Source of the DNA: Paenibacillus woosongensis
GTDB taxonomy: Bacteria > Bacillota > Bacilli > Paenibacillales > Paenibacillaceae
Reading direction: 5' to 3'
Length of the DNA stretch: 64,000 nt
NCBI RefSeq assembly: GCF_030122845.1
Contig: NZ_CP126084.1
Location: forward strand, 1,116,001 to 1,180,000
The translations under genes and the position numbers were made by a program. Below are positions 38,759-48,837 of the stretch, piece by piece (positions within the stretch are counted from its first letter, which is position 1; each line of letters opens with the position of its first letter). The notes below the pieces were generated by a model. That model was not told the DNA's origin. It did not search any database and saw only the letters and a list, made by a program, of their open reading frames with translations.

Positions 38759-38931
38759 GGATGAATCAACCAAAGCGCCTACATCAGATGAGTTCCCGCA
38801 TAAGGGACGCGTTGTACGAAACAATGGCGGTTCCGGAAGTGCGGGAATTTTTGATCCAGATGGGCATGATATTCAGGCGGATGAAGAAAGAGGCGTGTAC
38901 TTTGATTGTATTTGCCTTTGAAAAACAACAC
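38730..38931 (+). pseudogene. Open frame without start after the methyltransferase
   Basis: In the +1 frame relative to the methyltransferase, translation is open and hydrophilic: FPHKGRVVRNNGGSGSAGIF, then DPDGHDIQADEERGVYFDC, ICL and a TGA. No start codon is present. The same frame continues after the TGA into the zinc-permease remnant. It looks like the tail of a lost gene. A competing frame (38755-38943) is open but unconvincing. Confidence 0.3.
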
Positions 38932-39125
38932 TTATCATATTAAATGGAATGGTCATTGCGCTTGTTGGCATGTTAAGTGGTTTAGTCGCTTCTTATGAAT
39001 TGGGTACACCACCCGGCGCTTCCATCACATTAATTTTAATGTTGATTTTTTCAGTCATAACACTTGCAAAGTACATGTTAGATTACTTGAAATTGGATAG
39101 ACTATTTAATAAAAGTCAAGTCTAG
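38932..39125 (+). pseudogene. ZnuB/AdcB-like metal permease, C-terminal remnant
   Basis: After the TGA at 38929-38931 the plus strand reads NGMVIALVGMLSGLVASYEL, then GTPPGASITLILM, ending LFNKSQV-stop. The SYELGTPPGASITLIL block is typical of the last helices of ABC-3 family permeases for zinc or manganese. About 60 residues remain of some 270 and no start is left. Its place directly behind the Zur-controlled operon suggests that a conventional zinc importer was once present here and has been lost. Confidence 0.65.
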
Positions 39126-39139
39126 AATGAAATATGCAG

Positions 39140-39179
39140 AAAATGACAAATCGAGTTTACGCCGTAGATTTGCCATTTT
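39140..39179. terminator. Terminator-like hairpin
   Basis: AAAATGACAAATC (39140-39152) pairs with GATTTGCCATTTT (39167-39179) with one mismatch. The T-run is inside the stem. It lies 75 bp before the oxidoreductase gene and could end transcription of the preceding unit. Confidence 0.5.
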
Positions 39180-39254
39180 GAAAATAAGCCCATGCATTAT
39201 ACTGAGTAATCACATCTCGTATGGAAAGTTAAACGAAGTGGGAGGGAGTTAATC

Positions 39255-40169
39255 ATGAAGGAAGTTGATGTTGTTATTATTGGAGGAGGTCCTGCAGGTT
39301 TAAGTGCTGGACTTGTACTAGGACGTGCTAGAAAGAAGACATTGATTATTGATGAGGGCCAACCGCGTAATGCAGTGACTAGAGAGGCTCATGGCTTTTT
39401 AACACGTGATGGCGTTAGCCCACATGACTTTCGAAAAATTGCGAAAGAACAGCTTCGCACTTATCCATCGGTTTCACATCTGGAAGATATCGTCAGGTTG
39501 ATAGAAGGGGAAGATGGACAATTTTTGTTGGAAACTGTTTCGGGGGTGAAGATAGCCGCTAGTAAACTGCTGTTTGCTATCGGAATGAAGGATCGTGATC
39601 TTGGCATACCAGGGTTGGCAGAGGTCTATGGTAAGAGTGCGTTTGTATGCCCGTATTGTGATGGCTGGGAACTAAGGGATCAGCAATTAGTTGTCATAAA
39701 CAGAGGAGCGACATTAATGCATTTTGTCCCATTGCTTTCTGGATGGTCGAAGCAGTTAGTAGTTTGTACAAATGGTCCCGATGAATTGAGTGAAGCAGAA
39801 CGTGAAGAATTGCGCGCACATAATATCCCGGTATTTAATGCACCAATACATTCAATCCAATCAAATCAAGGCATGGTAAGCCATATCAAGCTTGAGGATG
39901 GGACGGAAATTTCGTGCACAGGGATTTTCTTCAAGCCGGAATTGGAACTTGGATCGGATTTGCCAGTTGCCCTTGGTTGCCGGATGTTGGATACTGGAAT
40001 CATTGAAGTCGATGAGTTTGGAAAAACTAGTGTACCTGGTGTTTATGCAGCAGGGGATGCAACTACACACTTACACCAATCTATTGTTGCTGCTGCTTCA
40101 GGTGCTGTATCCGCAGCTGCAATAAACGGGGAATTAAATCAAGAAGAATGGCGGAAGAGCAACGTTTGA
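39255..40169 (+). CDS. Thioredoxin-reductase-like FAD/NAD(P) oxidoreductase
   Basis: 304 residues. The FAD-binding motif VVIIGGGPAGLSAG is at the N-terminus. A redox-type CPYC occurs in FVCPYCDGWE (about 132-141), and the second FAD motif is GVYAAGDATTHLHQS. The length and layout fit the class of thioredoxin reductase-like enzymes found in many Bacillales, but the substrate is unknown. The NADPH-binding glycine motif is less clear than in true TrxB (RGATLMHFVPLL). GGGAGGGAG precedes ATG 39255. It is a single gene, convergent with the small membrane protein downstream. Confidence 0.85.
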   Translation: MKEVDVVIIGGGPAGLSAGLVLGRARKKTLIIDEGQPRNAVTREAHGFLTRDGVSPHDFRKIAKEQLRTYPSVSHLEDIVRLIEGEDGQFLLETVSGVKIAASKLLFAIGMKDRDLGIPGLAEVYGKSAFVCPYCDGWELRDQQLVVINRGATLMHFVPLLSGWSKQLVVCTNGPDELSEAEREELRAHNIPVFNAPIHSIQSNQGMVSHIKLEDGTEISCTGIFFKPELELGSDLPVALGCRMLDTGIIEVDEFGKTSVPGVYAAGDATTHLHQSIVAAASGAVSAAAINGELNQEEWRKSNV

Positions 40170-40197
40170 TTGAATAACCATGAACACTTTACGAGCC

Positions 40198-40246
40198 TTC
40201 CTCACCCAAGTATCATGCTCATAGAATAAACTTCAAGGGTGAGGAA
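40198..40246. terminator. Hairpin between convergent genes
   Basis: TTCCTCACCC (40198-40207) and GGGTGAGGAA (40237-40246) form a perfect 10-bp stem. It lies between the oxidoreductase and the convergent minus-strand genes and may serve both; no long T-run follows on either side. Confidence 0.5.
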
Positions 40247-40275
40247 TAACTATGAGATCTTCAAGACATAATAGG

Positions 40276-40488
40276 TTAGTCAACTTTATCCTTTATTTTA
40301 AGAGAACCCACACCAATAATTGCTCCCAATATCACTAAAATTATACTGGCTATTATTTCATATCCTTGCAATGCATCGATGTAATTGACGAGAAACCAAC
40401 TTGGTCCCCCGCCTGCCAATCGATTTATGATACCTCCAACTCCCTGAAGCAATAGAAGTAAACTTGCACCGCTTGCAATCTCTTTCAT
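40276..40488 (-). CDS. Small two-helix membrane protein
   Basis: 70 residues from ATG 40488 (GGAG upstream; the open frame extends further but without support). Two hydrophobic segments (about 5-25 and 42-63) flank LAGGGPSWFLVNYID. No family is recognised. It follows the GAP-family gene after 31 bp on the same strand and is probably co-transcribed, suggesting a small partner subunit; that is inference. Confidence 0.6.
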   Translation of the reverse strand: MKEIASGASLLLLLQGVGGIINRLAGGGPSWFLVNYIDALQGYEIIASIILVILGAIIGVGSLKIKDKVD

Positions 40489-40519
40489 AACGCTACATCT
40501 CCTTTTTACATAACGAATA

Positions 40520-41230
40520 TCAAGATAGAACTCCCCTGATGCCAATATTGAATAAAATCGCCCCAATAACTGCCACTCCGACTAATACAGAAGACAACGG
40601 AGCTTTTACTAATTTTGATCGCAGTTGTTCAAGCTGATTCATTATCCAGTTTTTACATAGTATAAACACGATCAATAGTAAGATTGAAGGAAGTACCATA
40701 ATCGCGTTATAGCCAAGTAAAATGCCAATGGACAAACCCGTATGAAACGCTAAACCATCCATTAGTAATATCGAGTAAAAATACGGTAAAGCTGTGGTAA
40801 ACTCAATCGCAAAGACAATAATACCGAGTATGATCATTCCTCTTATAGACACTTGCGTAGGTAACCATTCCAAAAATCGGGATTCCATCCCTTTTTTAGG
40901 CTTATAAAAACTAATGAGTACAAAGGCGACTCCAAGTATCGTATAAAACCAACTTGAAATTTGATTGTTCGCCATGCTTTCTATAATACCAAGAATCGGC
41001 CCAACTCCGAGATAAACCAAGATACCCATTATAAAATAGCAAAATTGTGTCGAAAATAAAAAAACGATCAATCGCGATGCTGTTTTTTCTTTTTGTATGA
41101 GAAGGATATAAGCTGTAATCGCCAATACCCCGGGGCTTAAAATATCAATGACAGCACAGAGCACAATAATGAGGAGTGCTGTTGTGAAATCTATGTTGGC
41201 AGGAATTAATGATTCAATGAATTCAATCAC
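40520..41230 (-). CDS. GAP-family (Sap-like) membrane protein
   Basis: 236 residues with six hydrophobic segments. The N-terminal block IIVLCAVIDILSPGVLAITA resembles the GAP (glycopeptidolipid-addressing protein)/LysE-like superfamily. Members take part in export or placement of lipids and small molecules; the substrate here is unknown. Start is GTG 41230 with AAGGAGG 8 bases upstream. The gene is divergent from a TetR regulator over a palindromic operator, so it is probably repressed by it. Confidence 0.75.
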   Translation of the reverse strand: MIEFIESLIPANIDFTTALLIIVLCAVIDILSPGVLAITAYILLIQKEKTASRLIVFLFSTQFCYFIMGILVYLGVGPILGIIESMANNQISSWFYTILGVAFVLISFYKPKKGMESRFLEWLPTQVSIRGMIILGIIVFAIEFTTALPYFYSILLMDGLAFHTGLSIGILLGYNAIMVLPSILLLIVFILCKNWIMNQLEQLRSKLVKAPLSSVLVGVAVIGAILFNIGIRGVLS

Positions 41231-41261
41231 CTAAACATCCTCCTTATTTATTTATTTCGCG

Positions 41262-41295
41262 CACTGTGATAAAATAATAATAACACAGTGTGTTA
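41262..41295. promoter_or_regulatory. TetR-type operator between divergent genes
   Basis: TAACACAGTGTGTTA (41281-41295) is a perfect palindrome around a central G. CACTGTG (41262-41268) adds a further inverted copy of CACAGTG (41284-41290). It sits in the 88-bp region shared by the GAP-family gene and the TetR gene. Confidence 0.65.
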
Positions 41296-41318
41296 AATAA
41301 GACAAGAGGTGATTTGAA

Positions 41319-41912
41319 GTGCCGAAAATTGTTGATCATGATCACAAAAGAAAGCTCATCGCTGAAACGGCCTGGAAAATTATTGAAACCGAAGGTATTG
41401 AAAAAGCATCTATCCGCAGAATCGCATCTGAGGCTGGAATGTCTGCCGGAGCATTGAGACATTATTTCTCAAACCAGGATGAGTTACTATTATTTATCAT
41501 GGATTATTTTCTTGCTCGCGGGAAAGAACGGTCGAAGAATAAATCATGGTCACAAGACCCTTTCATTGCGGTACAGGAAACGTTGTTAGAATTGGTTCCT
41601 GTCGATCGGGATAAACAAGCTGAAGCTGGCGTATGGCTGGTTTTCGTCATTCGTTCACTTACAAGTGCAGCTTTGAACACGAAAAAAGCTGAACTCATCG
41701 AAGGAGAATACATTTTAATGGAGGCACTGCTTGAAATCTTGATAAAGGCAGGATATGTAAAAAAAGACATAGATATTGAATTAGAAAAATTAAGGCTTTC
41801 TGCAGTCATTGAAGGTTTATCCATACATGCTCTATTAAGACCGGATTTATTCACCATTGAAAAAACGGAACAAATTATTACTCACCACTTAAAAGAACTT
41901 TGCAACCAATAA
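41319..41912 (+). CDS. TetR-family transcriptional repressor
   Basis: 197 residues from GTG 41319. The N-terminal helix-turn-helix (about 10-55) reads ETAWKIIETEGIEKASIRRI, then SEAGMSAGALRHYFSNQDEL. The remaining part is a typical all-helical ligand and dimer domain. The ribosome site is AAGAGGTG. It is divergent from the GAP-family gene and probably represses both by binding the palindrome at 41281-41295. The ligand is unknown. Confidence 0.88.
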   Translation: MPKIVDHDHKRKLIAETAWKIIETEGIEKASIRRIASEAGMSAGALRHYFSNQDELLLFIMDYFLARGKERSKNKSWSQDPFIAVQETLLELVPVDRDKQAEAGVWLVFVIRSLTSAALNTKKAELIEGEYILMEALLEILIKAGYVKKDIDIELEKLRLSAVIEGLSIHALLRPDLFTIEKTEQIITHHLKELCNQ

Positions 41913-42173
41913 ATATTAAGTTAACATTTGATTCGAAATAAACCTTGTTGAAGAAATCGACAATGAAAAGAAGCAGGTCCCACTATAAAAGCCGAAGGAG
42001 TCAAAAAGTTTTTTGTCTTTTTCTAAAAGTCTTCCAACGAGTATCGAGTTAAGCGAACCAATAGCTGCTGACGCCGTTTAAAGGGTCGAGGGCAAGGTAT
42101 ATGCTTTGGCTTACATATACGCTTGTGGTATATTAGAGAGTTCTGCGATTCCATATCTTATCTGAAAGAAAGC
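41913..42173. other. Spacer without recognised genes
   Basis: No supported gene or site was seen between the TetR gene and the grpB remnant. Confidence 0.4.
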
Positions 42174-42441
42174 GGTGTGGAATATTTGACACCGTATCGT
42201 GACCATTCGACAATGGCATCTGCCAGTGAGGAAAGGCTTCAGAAACGTTTCGAGCAAGAGGCCGAACGAATTCGTTCAATACTTGGCAACAAGGTTCTGC
42301 AATTAGAGCATGTTGGATATACTTCGGTGCCGGGCCAAGCCAATCATCGATATGTTGCTGGTAGTAGAGAATTCAGCTGACGAAACGGCCTACGTTTCCG
42401 ACTTTGAGGAAGAAGGGTACACCCGTCAAAAACAAATGTAG
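42174..42441 (+). pseudogene. GrpB-family (UPF0157) gene, frameshifted remnant
   Basis: One frame gives KRFEQEAERIRSILGNKV, then LQLEHVGYTSVPG; after a one-base shift near 42338 it continues KPIIDMLLVVENSADETAYV, then SDFEEEGYTRQ and a stop. This is the N-terminal half of the GrpB nucleotidyltransferase-like family. The C-terminal half is gone. Confidence 0.7.
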
Positions 42442-42448
42442 CCTACTT

Positions 42449-42993
42449 TTTCAAATGGCCGATGACGTGACGGAGTCCCTCTAACAGCACTTCGTTTGTT
42501 GATTTGAATCCCTTCTCTGTGGAAGAATGGATCCGAGAGAAGAGGTTGACGGGTTGCTTCTGCGGGGCGTCAAACCGACTATTTCCGTGACCGAATAACC
42601 CTTTTCAATCTTGTAATCTTTACTCGAGCTGTCTCTGACCTGCCCCAACGCTTCGAATGCTCGACCATACGGTTTGATCACATCGGAGTCGTCCTCCAGA
42701 ATTAACGCGTCCTCATCAAGTGCATTCACCATTTATTTCGCATAGCGGGTGGTGAGCGACGGAGACGGTCGTTGCAGATTCTGACTTAATCGATCACTTG
42801 TATTCTTTACCTGAATGAATTCATTCAAGGCGACTGCGATATTTCTAAGAATCACACTTTTGGACTTCAACAGACAGTAAATGGTTTGGGTAATAAATTT
42901 GGATTCGACTTGACCAGATTCGGATACCAGGTTTTTTGCAAAATGTATCGTTTCCCGTTTTGTTACATACACATCTGTGGTGGAATGGAACAT
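42449..42993 (-). pseudogene. DDE transposase, N-terminal fragment, broken
   Basis: The minus strand encodes YVTKRETIHFAKNLVSESGQ, a stop, then MVNALDEDALILEDDSDVI, KPYGRAFEALGQVRDSSSKD, and after a frameshift SRIHSSTEKGFKSTNEVL. DDSDVIKPYGxxFEALGxVRDGSSKD is the catalytic-core pattern of an IS4-like transposase group. One stop codon (near 42733) and at least one frameshift make it inactive; the C-terminal half is missing. Confidence 0.65.
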
Positions 42994-43255
42994 GTTAAAA
43001 ACCCCTAATAATTTACATTTTTGTTTAGATTAATTTTGGCGGTACTTAAATTATACCAATCAAAGGGAGGTTTTTTGCTGTTTTCAGGTAATATTTCTCA
43101 CTTTTCATCTCTGTTTTGGGGGATTTTCTTAAGATACACACCTCCGTAATTACATGCCATCCATTTTTGCGGAAACTCAATTAATTAAATTGGTTTACAA
43201 GTAGATTTATGCATGATAAAATATATATTATTTAAAAATGAACGGAGGTTCACGA

Positions 43256-43852
43256 ATGCAATATTTAAAAGAGGAAATTAAAAAACGAATCTTAATAGCT
43301 GCATTGGATGAATTTAAAGAGAAGGGTTATTTAAGTGCATCCGTTAGAAATATAGCCAGTAACGCAGATACTGCATTAGGTACAGTGTATAAATATTTTA
43401 GGAATAAGGAGGATTTGTTTAATTCTGTAGTAGAATCGGTTTATAGCGATTTGTTTGCTACGATCAATAAAATTATTGTTGCTGATGTTAACCCTAATGA
43501 AAAATTGATTGAAATTAAAAATAGGATTTTGGACATTTTTAAAGGAAACAGTAAAGAAGTCTTAATTCTTTTCGGTAAGAGTAAGGGATCTAAATATGAG
43601 AACTTTAAAAACGAGGTCGTGGATGTTCTTCATAATATTATTCAAAAAGAAGTATTCTCTCGTTTTGAAGATAAAAGCATTGTGAAAGAACCATTTATTT
43701 TCTATGTCCTATCAACAAACTTTGTAGAAGGATTATATACCATTTTAAAGACTCAAGAAGATGGGGAAAAAATTAGCATCCTCATTGACCAGTTGATGTT
43801 TTTCTCATTTCACGGTACTGAAAGCCGATTTAAAGAAATGTCTCACATTTAA
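43256..43852 (+). CDS. TetR-family regulator beside an MMPL transporter
   Basis: 198 residues from ATG 43256 (CGGAGG upstream; the GTG at 43238 is less well placed). The helix-turn-helix region reads ALDEFKEKGYLSASVRNIAS and DTALGTVYKYFRNKEDL. The gene and its neighbour are much richer in AT than the surrounding genes, which suggests joint transfer. It lies 112 bp before the MMPL transporter on the same strand and is its likely regulator, as in many drug or lipid exporter pairs. Ligand unknown. Confidence 0.87.
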   Translation: MQYLKEEIKKRILIAALDEFKEKGYLSASVRNIASNADTALGTVYKYFRNKEDLFNSVVESVYSDLFATINKIIVADVNPNEKLIEIKNRILDIFKGNSKEVLILFGKSKGSKYENFKNEVVDVLHNIIQKEVFSRFEDKSIVKEPFIFYVLSTNFVEGLYTILKTQEDGEKISILIDQLMFFSFHGTESRFKEMSHI

Positions 43853-43964
43853 ATAATGTGGATATTTTTTTGAAACAAAAATGAACAATCGTTCATGGTG
43901 TTTATTTTATCAATTTTGGTTGTTTTAGCACATATACAGACAGGAAATACAGGAGGAGATTACA

Positions 43965-46149
43965 TTGGCAAAGTATCTTTATAAATTAGGAAATTGGTCA
44001 GCAACACATAAAAAACGGTACTTTTTGGCACTGTAGGAATTTTGATGATATTAGCAGTATTAGTACTGAGTTTAAAACCATCTTTTCATGGAGAACTAAC
44101 TATTCCCAATACACCTGCGGAAAAAGCAGCCAATTTGATTAAAGAAGAATTTGCAGGTACTTCCGAACAATCAACTGTAAACATCGTATTTAAAGCACCA
44201 GATAATAGAACGTTGGAATCAGAGGATGTCCAAAGCAAAATTACGGAAGTACTTAATGAAATAAGTAAAGATTCGAAAGTAGCAAGTGTTCAATCACCGA
44301 TAGAACTGAACAACTTAAATGAAGATAAAACAATTGGTTACGCACAAGTTACGTTTGCGTTAGAAGCTGACAAAGTGCCAGAAAAATCGAAAGAATACAT
44401 TTTGGATAGTATTGAAATAACAAGAGATGCAGGTATTCAGACAGAAATAATGGGAGGAGATATTACCTTCTCTAGCATACAGTTTGAAGGAATTTATGAA
44501 GTAATTGGAGTAGTGGTTGCATTTATTGTATTAGCAATTACTTTTGGTTCATTTATTGCAGCAGGCTTACCAATTCTTATAGCGGTATTAGGTTTAGGAA
44601 TTAGCTTATTAGGTATTATGATTGGTGCCTACTTTATTGATTTGAATTCTATTTCTATAATTCTAGCAGCTATGTTGGGTTTAGCGGTAGGTATTGACTA
44701 CTCACTATTTATTATTACACGATTCAGACAAGAATTGGCAAAGGGACATGCCATCAACAATTCAATTTCAATAGCCATAGGAACATCTGGAAGTGCTGTA
44801 GTATTTGCAGGTTTGACTGTTATTATTGGACTATTGGGTTTATCTGTAGCTCAAATTCCATTCTTAACCCTTATGGGTGTTTCAGCCGCTATTAGTATAC
44901 TGGCAGCCGTGCTTATTTCGATTATTACTTTACCAGCAATTTTAGGTATGATAGGCCACCGATTGTCGCCTGCAAAGGAAAGTAGATTTTGGCAAAAAAT
45001 CAATGGTCAGAATAGAACAGACGAAGAAAAAGCTAATAGATGGGGGAGATTGGTTACTAAACATCCTATCATTATATCGCTAGTATCCATTGCATTCCTT
45101 GCAATTCTTACAATTCCTTTCTTCCATATGAATTTGGGGCTACCATCTGATGGAACAGCTAAATCAACGGAAATGACGGAAAGAAGAGCATATGATTTAC
45201 TAACGGAAGGGTATGGAGAAGGCTTTAATGCACAATTAGTTGTTGCTGCAAAAGTTAGTAAAGTAACAGAGGAAACACCTCAAGTTATTGGAGAAATAGT
45301 GAAAGAAATTAGTGATTTAAAAGATATTAAATCTGTATCACCACTTATACCTGGACCTTCCGGAGAAATTTTTATGATTCAAATTACACCAGAATCCGGA
45401 CCGGATGATATAGAAACAAAGGATTTGGTAAATCTTATTAGAGACAAATCTAAAGAAACAGAAAAAGAACATGATATTGCATTAATGGTAACAGGTAGCA
45501 CGGCTATGAACATTGACATATCACAGCAATTGAATGATGCTTTACCATTATTTGCATCCTTAATAATTGGTCTTGCTTATATACTCTTAGTAATGGTCTT
45601 TAGATCACTATTAGTACCGTTGAAAGCAGTAGTTGGATTCTTACTTTCATTAGGAGCAACATTAGGATTTATGGTATTTGTTGTTCAAGATGGGCATTTC
45701 ATTAATTTCTTTGGATTTCCATCGGAATCTCCAATATTAGCCTTTTTACCTGTTATTACAATAGGGATATTGTTTGGACTAGCTATGGACTATGAAATAT
45801 TCTTAGTTAGTAAAATGAGAGAGAGTTATATGCATACTGGAGATAGTCGTAAAGCTATTTTATATGGAATGAGAGACAGCGGTAGAGTAGTAACTGCTGC
45901 AGCTCTTATTATGATGGCAGTATTTTTCGGATTTATGATGAATCCTGATGCGATGATTAAATCAATTGGAATGGCACTACCTTTGGAGTATTCTTCGATG
46001 CGTTTATTGTCAGAATGACAATAGTACCTGCTGTAATGACTCTAATGGGAAAATCAGCTTGGTATATTCCGAAGTGGTTAGATAAAATTCTTCCTAATAT
46101 AGATGTAGAAGGAGAGTCTATTACGCATAAAGAAAGAAATGAAGAATAA
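43965..46149 (+). pseudogene. MMPL/RND-family exporter broken by two single-base frameshifts
   Basis: The intact gene would run from TTG 43965 (AGGAGG 8 bases upstream) to TAA 46147, about 728 residues. The start frame reads LYKLGNWSATHKKRYF and then breaks in a 5-T run near 44023; adding one T restores the frame. The long middle part (44042-46018) has all MMPL features: two hydrophobic halves with GLAVGIDYSLFIITRFRQEL and GLAMDYEIFLVSKMRES. Near 45981 a second break in a TTT run shifts the frame; restored, it reads FGVFFDAFIVRMTIVPAVM and ends HKERNEE. Either the gene has decayed, or both shifts are homopolymer errors in the sequence. Confidence 0.8.
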
Positions 46150-46234
46150 ATCAAGAAAGTAGCATTCTGCAGCTTTCCAGAATGAAGACAAACTCCCGAT
46201 GCGATGCATGTTGAATGTTGCTCACTGTTAATTA

Positions 46235-47839
46235 GTTACCCCTGAAAAAATCAGGGTTTTGATCAAAAATAAAAGGAATTCACTGCCTCAAAATGGAATT
46301 AGTTATTGTCCAGATAACCATCCAAAGGGGGGCCGAATTCCTATGCTTATGAATTCTTCATTGCCCCTCAAAATCCTTTTGAGGTGAGAAAAATGTTGAA
46401 ACTTCGTGAAGAACAAATCACATTGTGGGATTCCATCATCTCTGAGAGCGTATGGTCGTTGCCTGAAGAACTGGCTAAAATAGATGCCTTGCTGGATGAT
46501 GAACGTTTCATGCAGCCTTTTCTAGAGAAGCATCACACCCGAAGGGGCCGTCCGACCAAAGCGATTGAAACCTTCCTGCGTCTCATGTATCTGAAGCGCC
46601 GCTACAATTTCGGTTACGAATCCCTCGTGCAGGAAGTAGGCGACAGTCTGACGTGGCGGCGATTTTGCCGCATACCCATTGACGAAAAGATGCCTGATCC
46701 GACGACCTTGATCAAAGCGCGCCAGCGCTATGGCGAAGAATGGGTCGAACAACTCAATGAGCTTTTGCTTCAAAAACTGGATGAAGCGAAGGTGCTCAAA
46801 CACCGGAAGCTGCGGACGGATACCACCGTAGTCGAATCGGATGTACATCATCCGACCGATGCGACCTTGCTGCAGGATGGCGTAAAGGTCATCACTCGCC
46901 TGGTAGGCAAGATCCGGAAAGTGGCGTCCGAAGCGACCCGGAACTTCGAGGATAAAAACAGTGAAGTGAAGCAACACATCCTTTCGATCGCCAAGTTGCT
47001 GCGCCGGCGCACGCAACAGTCATGGGACGAGCTCAATGCCATAACGGAGCAAGTCGTTGCGATGACGGAAGACGTATGTCAGAAATCAACAGCTGTTATG
47101 AATCTTACAAAGGATAAAGGTAAGGCGTCCGTCAAGGCGATGAAAGAGAAGTTAGGTGAAGCTATTACCTTGACCCAAAAGCTCGTCGATCAGGCCAAGC
47201 AAGTGGTATCCGGAAACCGCATTATTCCAGATCGGATCGTCAGCTTCTTTGATCCTGAAGCACGCCCGATCAAAAAAGGGAAGCTATCCAAGAGCGCGGA
47301 ATTCGGATACAAAGCGCGAATCGATGAAACCGAAAATGGGTTTGTAACCGGCTATGAGTTATACAAAGGTAACCCCTCGGACGACGAAATGCTCGTTCCC
47401 GCCGTGGTACAACATAAAGAACGATTTGGCTCGGTGCCCCGTGCTGTGGCAACCGACCGCGGCTTCGGCAGCAAGAAAAATGAATCGACCCTTGCAGAAC
47501 TGGGTGTAACACGAATCAGCACCCCATTCTGAGGGAAGAAGAGCAAGAAACGTGCGGAACTTGAGAAACAGTTATGGTATAAAGATTTGCAACGCTTCCG
47601 CGCTGCAGGTGAAGCCAAAATCATTTTACTGAAACGCAGGTACGGTTTAAACCGCAGCCGGTACAGGGGCTTTGTTGGCTCAAAAACCTGGATCGGCTTG
47701 GGAATTTGGGTTCATAACCTCAGAAAAGCCGCTCAGATGATCAAATAAGGCAAAGAAATGGAATACAAAGGAAATATGTCCACCTGAAAATTTCAAGGAG
47801 AGTAGAGCGAACTCTAAATTCGAATTTTTCAGGGGTAAC
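46235..47839 (+). mobile_element. ISNCY-like insertion sequence, complete ends
   Basis: The element is bounded by perfect 15-bp inverted repeats, GTTACCCCTGAAAAA (46235-46249) and its complement (47825-47839). Both ends are flanked by TAATTA (46229-46234 and 47840-47845), a probable 6-bp target duplication; since TAATTA is itself palindromic the exact edge could shift. The element is 1605 bp and carries one transposase gene with an internal stop. Confidence 0.8.
46393..47748 (+). pseudogene. ISNCY-like transposase with one internal TGA
   Basis: 451 codons from ATG 46393 (GAGGTG upstream; GTG 46384 also possible) to TAA 47746, with an in-frame TGA at codon 380 (47530-47532). Features: ARQRYGEEWVEQLNELLLQK, LRTDTTVVESDVHHPTDATL with catalytic-type Asp residues, RAVATDRGFGSKKNE, and after the TGA RYGLNRSRYRGFVGSK. 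This is the pattern of ISNCY-group transposases. The stop removes the last part of the catalytic region, so this copy is probably inactive unless read through. Confidence 0.8.
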
Positions 47840-47860
47840 TAATTAGAAACGAAAAGTAAT

Positions 47861-47953
47861 CCTGAATTTCGAACGTACAGCTCCGTGGAAACGTGAAAAG
47901 GGATCCAAATCTTTGGTAGAATGGTGTTTGACTGAAACACATCACCCAAAGAG
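47861..47953 (+). repeat. IS1380-like left end, copy 1
   Basis: Begins CCTGAATTTCGAA and includes ACGTGAAAAGGG, AAATCTT and AACACATCAC before the transposase start at 47969. A diverged copy in the same orientation is at 49219-49309. Confidence 0.65.
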
Positions 47954-47968
47954 AGGAGCACCTTTTAG

Positions 47969-48837
47969 GTGAAGTCTACCACACCCGTCAGCAAGATCAA
48001 GACTGAATTTTCCTTGGAGAATGCCACCAGCTTCGGAGGCATCAAAATCTTTCTGGAATACCTTGAGAAAATAAAGCTCTCCGAAGCGTTACGTGACATC
48101 TCTTGCGGCAAAGGACGAAATTCTCTCTTTCCGATTTACCGCATTCTGCTTTATCTCATCGTGGGTTGGATGCTCGGCTGCGAGCGGCTCTTTCATTTTC
48201 GCAAACTATAGCGCGACTAGCTTCTGAAGCGATTTCTTGGCGGGCGATGCCCACACCATACCTTGCTGTACAAAGAACTGATTCGATTGAGAACATCTTG
48301 TCCTAACTTGCGGTTCGAACTGCGAACGCTCAATCAGACCGTCATTCGGCCCTGCCTGCCGTCTAAACTTGTCCTTGATCTGGATTCGACGGCGGAAACC
48401 GTATACGGCGATCAAGTCGGCGCAGAGAAAGGAAAGAACCCGCACAAGCCCGGCCGCAAAAGCTACCACCCGCTACTGACATTTGAGGGGCAGTCTCGCC
48501 TGTGCCTGAATGACTTCCTCCGATCTGGGAACACGCATGCCTCTACGGATGCTGCTTCATTCTTAGACAACACGTTCGAGCTCCTTGGCGGACGTTCGGT
48601 GAAATATGCCCGATTCGACAAGGGCTTCGGCGGCGAGGAGTTCTATAGCCTGTGGGAAGGCAAGAACATCGGCTACGTCGGCAAGCTGAAAAGGACGCAG
48701 CGCCTTGCGGCGCAGGTGCAGCCTGCCGGTACTGGAAACGATTTGTCGATGAAGACTGGATTATCGAAGGGATAACGCTCATTTACAAAGCGACATCCTG
48801 GAAAAAGCCCCGCCGCGTGGCGATCATTGTAGTAAAA
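47969..48837 (+). pseudogene. IS1380-family transposase, frameshifted and 3'-truncated
   Basis: The GTG at 47969 opens KSTTPVSKIKTEFSLENATS, then GGIKIFLEYLEKIKLSEAL, as in IS1380 transposases. The frame breaks near 48205, resumes in LVLDLDSTAETVYGDQVGAE (first catalytic Asp region) and VKYARFDKGFGGEEFYSLWE (second), then shifts again near 48720 to give IIEGITLIYKATSWKKPRRV. The C-terminal third and the right end are missing; the frame runs directly into VanZ-family coding sequence. Confidence 0.8.
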
